This document shows, in pieces, positions 60,098 to 64,000 of a stretch of 64,000 nucleotides of DNA. A program made the position numbers and the translations under genes. The stretch is from Bradyrhizobium huanghuaihaiense. GTDB lineage: Bacteria > Pseudomonadota > Alphaproteobacteria > Rhizobiales > Xanthobacteraceae. Below the pieces are notes generated by a model that saw only the letters and a program-made list of their open reading frames with translations, made no database searches and was not told the origin of the DNA. How positions within the stretch are numbered: the stretch's first letter is position 1; each line of letters opens with the position of its first letter. The stretch is taken from assembly GCF_007830635.1 (NCBI RefSeq), contig NZ_VLLA01000026.1:1-64000 (forward strand), read 5' to 3'.

Positions 60098-61033
60098 TCA
60101 TCCGATCTCGAACGCATCGGCGGCGAGATGCGCGTGCTTGTCGTGCCAATGCTGCGCGATCTGGAGACGGGTCGGCACCCAGACACGCTCGTGCTTGCCG
60201 ATGTAATCCAGGAAGCGGATCAGCCCCGCGGCGCGGCCGGGCCGGCCGGCGAGACGGCAGTGCAGCCCCACCGACATCATCTTCGGCGCGGTCTCACCTT
60301 CGGCATAGAGCACGTCGAAGGCGTCCTTGAGATAGGTGTAGAACTGCTCGCCTTCGGCAAAGCCCTGCGGGTTGATGAACCGCATGTCGTTGGCGTCAAG
60401 CGTATAGGGAATGATGAGCTGCTTGCCCTTGGGGCCCTTGACCCAATAGGGCAGGTCGTCGGCATAGGAGTCGCAGAGATAGAGGAAGCCACCCTCCTCC
60501 ATCAGCAGCCGGTTGGTGTTGATCGACGAGCGCCCGGTGTACCAGCCGAGCGGCCGTGCGCCGGTCGCCTCGGTATGGACGCGAATGGACTCGGCGATCT
60601 CGGCGCGCTCCTGCGCCTCGGTCATGTCCTTGTGCTCGATCCATTTCAGGCTGTGGCTGGCGATGTCCCAGCCCGCCTCCTTCATCGCGGCTACGATTTC
60701 CGGATTGCGCTTGAGCGCGGTGGCGACGCCGAACACGGTGGTCGGCCACCTCCGCTCGGTGAACATCCGCCACAGCCGCCAGAAGCCGGCGCGCGAGCCA
60801 TATTCGAACATGGATTCGATGTTGGCATGGCGCTGGCCCGGCCAGGGCTGCGCGCCGAGCACGTCGGACAGGAACGCTTCCGAGGCCCGGTCACCGTGCA
60901 AGATGTTGTTCTCGCCGCCCTCCTCGAAATTGACGACGAACTGCACCGCGACCCGCGCCTCACCCGGCCATTGCGGGTGCGGCGGGTTGCGGCCGTAACC
61001 GCGGAGATCGCGCGGGTAGCGGACGTCAGTCAC
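60098..61033 (-). CDS. puuE: allantoinase PuuE (polysaccharide-deacetylase type)
   Basis: 311 residues from a GTG that directly abuts the stop of the upstream DUF3830 gene. It opens allantoin to allantoate. It is the metal-type-independent NodB-fold allantoinase: VQFVVNFEEGGENNILHGD at the N-terminus, IASHSLKWIEH, RPLGWYTGRSS and MSVGLHCRLAGRPGRAAGL. It is not related to the amidohydrolase AllB. Operon order DUF3830-puuE-uraDH. Confidence 0.93.
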   Translation of the reverse strand: MTDVRYPRDLRGYGRNPPHPQWPGEARVAVQFVVNFEEGGENNILHGDRASEAFLSDVLGAQPWPGQRHANIESMFEYGSRAGFWRLWRMFTERRWPTTVFGVATALKRNPEIVAAMKEAGWDIASHSLKWIEHKDMTEAQERAEIAESIRVHTEATGARPLGWYTGRSSINTNRLLMEEGGFLYLCDSYADDLPYWVKGPKGKQLIIPYTLDANDMRFINPQGFAEGEQFYTYLKDAFDVLYAEGETAPKMMSVGLHCRLAGRPGRAAGLIRFLDYIGKHERVWVPTRLQIAQHWHDKHAHLAADAFEIG

Positions 61034-61447
61034 TCAGACTTCCTCGAAGCGGATCGGCAGGGCGCCCTTCCAGAGCACGCTCTTGCCGAGGGTCGCCAGA
61101 TTCTCCAGGCCCGAGGTCACCGTGATGAAGTGATTGCCGGCGAGCTGGCCCATCTTGCTGGCGAAGCTCACACCGCCATAGGCCATCAGGATCTCGGTCT
61201 CGCTGATGCCGCCGGGATAGAGGATGATCTGGCCCGGCGCGGGATAGCTGGTGTGGTTCTCGTAGCCGACGCCGAAATCGAGGTCGCCGAGCGGCATCCA
61301 CACCGCCTCGCCGCTCCAGCGCACATGGATGATGTGGCTTTCGAACGGCATGGCCTTGCGGAACGCGGCAACGGTCTTGGGTGCCGCCTGCTCCTCGAAG
61401 CGTGCATCGAAGGTGTAGTCGCCGGCGCGGATAACGAGTTTGCTCAT
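61034..61447 (-). CDS. DUF3830 family protein (cyclophilin-like fold)
   Basis: 137 residues starting MSKLVIRAGDYTFDARFEE. The pattern TVAAFRKAMPFESHIIHVRWSGEAVWMPLGD...ENHTSYPAPGQIILYPGGISETEILMAYG is DUF3830, whose structures show a cyclophilin-like barrel. Function unknown; it recurs with purine-degradation genes in rhizobia by recollection. First gene of the operon with puuE, whose GTG begins at the base after its stop. Confidence 0.85.
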   Translation of the reverse strand: MSKLVIRAGDYTFDARFEEQAAPKTVAAFRKAMPFESHIIHVRWSGEAVWMPLGDLDFGVGYENHTSYPAPGQIILYPGGISETEILMAYGGVSFASKMGQLAGNHFITVTSGLENLATLGKSVLWKGALPIRFEEV

Positions 61448-61536
61448 CTCATCTCTCTGAATCGGGGGCGATGCGCCCCGCGGGGAACTTTCAGCAAAAA
61501 GCACTCCATCGGGCTTCGCGCAAGGGGCGCGGCCCG

Positions 61537-61824
61537 TCACCTGCGGTCGTAGGACCAGCCGAAAATGCCGCTCCGCCGCACCTCCGGCTCCGGCTCGGCG
61601 GCCGGCGCAGCCGCGGCCGGTGCTTCCTTCAGTTCCGCCTGCGGCGGCGGTGCGGGCGGTGCCGGCAGGTTCTCGCATTTCATGGAATAGACCAGCTTGC
61701 CGTCCGCGGTCCGCCCGATCGGCGCGCAGGGGTCCGGATGCGCCGCTGAACTCTTCGGGGTGGGTTTGACCTGCGCCGCCGCCGGTGCGGCGATCAGGAG
61801 AAGGACGAGCAGATATTTCGACAT
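61537..61824 (-). CDS. small exported Pro/Ala-rich hypothetical protein
   Basis: 95 residues from the Met of MSKYLLVLLL, with a signal peptide at 1-19 (ends APAAA). The mature part has two Cys (DPCAPIG and MKCENLP) around GRTADGKLVYS, then a Pro/Ala/Glu stretch and a GIFGWSYDRR end. Looks like a small periplasmic or surface protein. No family is recognised. Confidence 0.65.
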   Translation of the reverse strand: MSKYLLVLLLIAAPAAAQVKPTPKSSAAHPDPCAPIGRTADGKLVYSMKCENLPAPPAPPPQAELKEAPAAAAPAAEPEPEVRRSGIFGWSYDRR

Positions 61825-62046
61825 CGTTGTCGCCTGGAAAGCCAATTCGCCCCATTGAACCGGATTGCAGCGGGCAAGTCCATCGGCGCCGTGGGCCGGT
61901 TGCCGAATATTTAGCCGGGACCAAAAAATTTGCTCGCTCCAACGTGAAGGCGGCATCCGCTGATATTCGGAAGGGCGCATCGCCATCTCAGCCGCGACGA
62001 CAACAACATTTCTCACAGCCGGAACGTCGTCGCGGGAGAAACAACG

Positions 62047-62265
62047 ATGCAAAAGACTTTCGCCCTTCTCGGCGCCATGCTGATTGCCGCCGCAACCGTC
62101 CAAACCGCCGCCGCAAGCGACCGTCACCACGCCCGCAAGGCGCACCCTGCTCCCATCACCCAATCGGTGCGCGACTCCAACGCCGCCATCTGGCCGTCGC
62201 AGCCGAGCGTGCCAGACTGGTCACGCTACGCCAACGGCGCGATGTCGGCGCCTGCGGGACGGTGA
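62047..62265 (+). CDS. small exported hypothetical protein
   Basis: 72 residues, with GGGAGAAACAACG before the ATG. Signal peptide MQKTFALLGAMLIAAATVQTAAA, then a His/Arg-rich start (SDRHHARKAHPAP) and IWPSQPSVPDWSRYANGAMSAP. This pattern is familiar from small rhizobial periplasmic proteins. Function unknown. Confidence 0.65.
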   Translation: MQKTFALLGAMLIAAATVQTAAASDRHHARKAHPAPITQSVRDSNAAIWPSQPSVPDWSRYANGAMSAPAGR

Positions 62266-62299
62266 TGTTGGAAGCGTAGAGCGCTGTCCCGTCCCTCTT

Positions 62300-62433
62300 G
62301 TGTCCCGGACGCGCAGCAGCGTGTAACGTTGCTGCGCAGAGCCGGGACCCAGAAGCCGCAGGATGCAGTGCCGCGACATGGGCCCCGGCTCTGCAGCGCA
62401 CCGTCAGAGAGACGCTGCGCTGCGTCCGGGGCA
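62300..62433. repeat. palindromic repeat element with CCGGAC ends
   Basis: GTGTCCCGGACGCGCAGCAG at 62300-62319 and CGCTGCGCTGCGTCCGGGGCAC at about 62413-62433 are imperfect complements, with an internal GAGCCGGG...CCCCGGCTC pair. I recall this CCGGGACCCAG...GGGCCCCGGCTCTGC element as dispersed in Bradyrhizobium genomes. Non-coding. Confidence 0.65.
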
Positions 62434-62468
62434 CGAGAGCCGAGTGTGGCGTCCCACTGCTCCAACGT

Positions 62469-62548
62469 CGTCATTGCGAGCGCAGCGAAGCAATCCAGAA
62501 TTCCTCCGCGGTAAGACTCTGGATTGCTTCGCTGCGCTCGCAATGACG
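62469..62548. repeat. perfect 31-bp inverted repeat element
   Basis: The arm at 62469-62499 (CGTCATTGCGAGCGCAGCGA...) is exactly complementary over 31 bases to the arm at 62518-62548 (...TCGCTGCGCTCGCAATGACG), with an 18-base centre. From memory this GTCATTGCGAG palindrome is among the commonest dispersed elements in Bradyrhizobium. Confidence 0.8.
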
Positions 62549-62671
62549 GAGCATGAGGCAGCAGCGTCGCTCTTTCGGCTCGCATTTCGAATCGCAGACA
62601 CGCCTACGCATCCTCGCGGCTGATTTCGCCCGAGCTTTGCGTCGTCACTCCACCCTCTTCAAACCAAGAGG

Positions 62672-62786
62672 GCGCAGGGAAGGCCGGGTGCTGACCTCGC
62701 ACCCGCGGTCCGCTGCGCGAAGATGTAGCGCAAAGGAACCGCACAGCAGCATACAGGTGGTGCCAATCACTCGGCCTTCCCTGCGC
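62672..62786. repeat. 115-base palindromic element with 15-bp arms
   Basis: GCGCAGGGAAGGCCG (62672-62686) and CGGCCTTCCCTGCGC (62772-62786) are perfect complements. The inner 85 bases contain GGGTGC...GCACCC and can fold further. It could be a structured RNA or a third dispersed element in this repeat cluster. Confidence 0.65.
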
Positions 62787-63137
62787 GATGGTCGGACGGC
62801 TTATGCCGCGCTCTCCCGGGAGCCGAGTTCGTTCTGGCCTCCCTCACTCCCGCGAAATTCACCGGCACCGCGCCGGTTGACGCGATCACCGCCTCCGCAA
62901 GAGCTTGACCGTAGCAACGACGGCCAGGACCACACGTCTATATTTTGGCATTCGGTGAAACACGCCGAAACTAAGAAAACCCTTTAAATCAAGCGGCTTT
63001 TGATTAGCCTGATGCGGGCTGTTTCAGCGGGCTTCACCAAAATAAGGGCCCGGCCCTAAGCCTTTCAGCGTCCGCACGACAGACTGAAAGCCCCAAGGCC
63101 GAGCCCTTTGGTCCCAAGCCTTAGGAGCCGAAACCAC
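62787..63137. other. 351-base non-coding region upstream of the integrase
   Basis: No supported frame. The part from 62940 to 63000 is A+T-rich for the window. Nested hairpins lie near the gene: CCTAAG...CTTAGG and CTTTCAG...CTGAAAG between about 63055 and 63125. Arm-type integrase sites would be expected here, but I could not identify an attachment core or a tRNA end. Confidence 0.45.
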
Positions 63138-64000
63138 ATGAATACTACCATTGTCCCCTCCCCCGCCGGCAAGCGGGGCCGCAACAGCAGCGTCATTCTG
63201 ACGGACCGCCTGTGCGAGAAACGCGTCGCCAAGCGGACCAAGTTCTACGACCGCAAATGCCCTGGCCTCTACGTCAGCATCACGACGGCCGGTGTCGCCA
63301 CGTTCTCGTTCAAGTTCACCGACAGGCAGACCGGCAAGCAGCGCACGGGTTGGCTCGGGGTCTACAATCCGGAGACCTTCACGGTCGAGGACGCCCGCAG
63401 CAAGGTCTACGGCCTCAAGACCATGGGCGGCGAGGCGCTCGCCGAGACCTTCCGGGACCAGAAGGCCGCGAGAGCCAAGCGCGGCAAGACCGTCGCCGAG
63501 ATCATCGACGAGCGCATCAAGTGGATGAAGACGCCGGTCAAGAAGCCGGACGGCGAGATGCGGCCCCGGCTGGAGAGCTGGGAGAACACGGCCAGCCACC
63601 TCGACCGCTACCTCCGCCCCCGCCTCGGCAAGAAGCTGGCTATGGAGGTCACCAAGCACGACATCGCCACGCTCTCGAACGACATCGTCGCCGGCGAGTT
63701 TGGCAAGCCCTCGGTCAGCAACGCGCGCCACATGCGCAAGGCGGCTTCGGGATTGTTCAACTGGGCGGCAGAGGCCGGTCGCGACTACGTGACCGCGAGC
63801 CCTTGTGTCAACTTGCCGAAACTCGACCCCGAACATCCCCGCACCCGCGTCCTCTCCGAGGACGAGATCAGGATCTTCTGGCATGGTCTCGACCGCGACG
63901 ACCTCCCCTACGACCGCCGGACGCGGCTGGCGCTCAAGTTCGAGCTGGTCACCATGCTGCGCTCGCGTGAACTGCTCGGCGCACATCGGGATGAGCTGTT
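63138..64000 (+). CDS. tyrosine recombinase/integrase, N-terminal part (runs off the window)
   Basis: 287 codons are visible with no stop. The N-terminus reads NTTIVPSPAGKRGRN, then an arm-DNA-binding domain of the DUF4102 type (ILTDRLCEKRVAKRTKFYDRKCPGLYVSIT...TGWLGVYNPETFTVEDARSK), then a SAM-like core-binding domain (SHLDRYLRPRLG...NARHMRKAASGLFNWA). The catalytic domain starts with VTMLRSRELLGAHRDEL, whose Arg is the first catalytic residue. The remaining His, Arg and Tyr lie beyond the edge. P4/island-type integrases sit at one end of the element they move. Confidence 0.88.
   Translation, partial: MNTTIVPSPAGKRGRNSSVILTDRLCEKRVAKRTKFYDRKCPGLYVSITTAGVATFSFKFTDRQTGKQRTGWLGVYNPETFTVEDARSKVYGLKTMGGEALAETFRDQKAARAKRGKTVAEIIDERIKWMKTPVKKPDGEMRPRLESWENTASHLDRYLRPRLGKKLAMEVTKHDIATLSNDIVAGEFGKPSVSNARHMRKAASGLFNWAAEAGRDYVTASPCVNLPKLDPEHPRTRVLSEDEIRIFWHGLDRDDLPYDRRTRLALKFELVTMLRSRELLGAHRDEL

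Noticed and set aside
61448..61560. Sigma-54 promoter for the DUF3830-puuE-uraDH operon
   Set aside because: The best minus-strand candidate (GGGCCGCGCCCCTTGCG) has the GG one base too far from GC and no TGGC box.
1..64000. CRISPR arrays, tRNA and rRNA genes, insertion-sequence transposases
   Set aside because: No regularly spaced repeats, cloverleaf sequences, rRNA-like sequence or transposase frames were seen by reading; a covariance-model search would be needed to exclude small structured RNAs.

Overview
The window looks like chromosomal DNA of a Bradyrhizobium-type alphaproteobacterium. The evidence is high G+C, dense genes with many GTG/TTG starts and stop/start overlaps, a GcrA cell-cycle regulator, two promoters of the EcfG general-stress type, NRAMP, arginase and SoxC genes in the style of that group, and dispersed palindromic repeats that I associate with this genus from memory. 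No rRNA or tRNA gene and no CRISPR array was seen.

1-7.5 kb is an accessory-looking mosaic. It holds the 5'-truncated remnant of a thioesterase domain, a DNA-repair group (ATP-dependent DNA ligase, zinc-ribbon protein, SRAP/HMCES protein), two DUF3606 genes each preceded by an EcfG-type promoter, and many very small genes among hairpins and palindromes. 7.5-14.5 kb carries a PhyH-type oxygenase, an atypical NRAMP-family transporter, an enolase-superfamily enzyme, a SoxC-like sulfite dehydrogenase with its cytochrome c, and arginase. 14.7-21 kb holds a CHASE2-PAS-GGDEF-EAL protein, a FecR-domain protein with a low-complexity tail and a divergent TpsB (two-partner secretion) porin with no TpsA in view. 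21-31.9 kb is housekeeping and small conserved genes: a hydrolase, small cytochrome, phasin, gcrA, a divergent XRE/S24 repressor with palindromic candidate operators, a quinone oxidoreductase, and a MoxR ATPase plus VWA pair.

31.9-61.5 kb is a nitrogen-scavenging region. A TetR regulator, adenine deaminase and purine permease are on the minus strand, divergent from formamidase across a perfect palindrome. dctA follows with a textbook sigma-54 promoter. An allantoate-amidohydrolase-like gene diverges from a BMP-type ABC transporter operon that also encodes a biuret-hydrolase-like enzyme and a cytidine/guanine-deaminase-fold enzyme. That operon also has a textbook sigma-54 promoter. A Tsx-like outer-membrane channel, a second complete BMP-type ABC transporter, 8-oxoguanine deaminase, a rearranged xanthine dehydrogenase (FAD subunit, then a fused 2Fe-2S/Mo subunit), a UraD-UraH fusion, the allantoinase PuuE and a DUF3830 protein follow. 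Together they describe purine salvage and oxidation to allantoin and allantoate plus import of nucleobases, nucleosides or small amides. The urate-oxidation step is not encoded here.

61.5-64 kb holds two small exported proteins, three palindromic repeat elements, and the start of a tyrosine integrase that runs off the window and may mark the edge of a genomic island.
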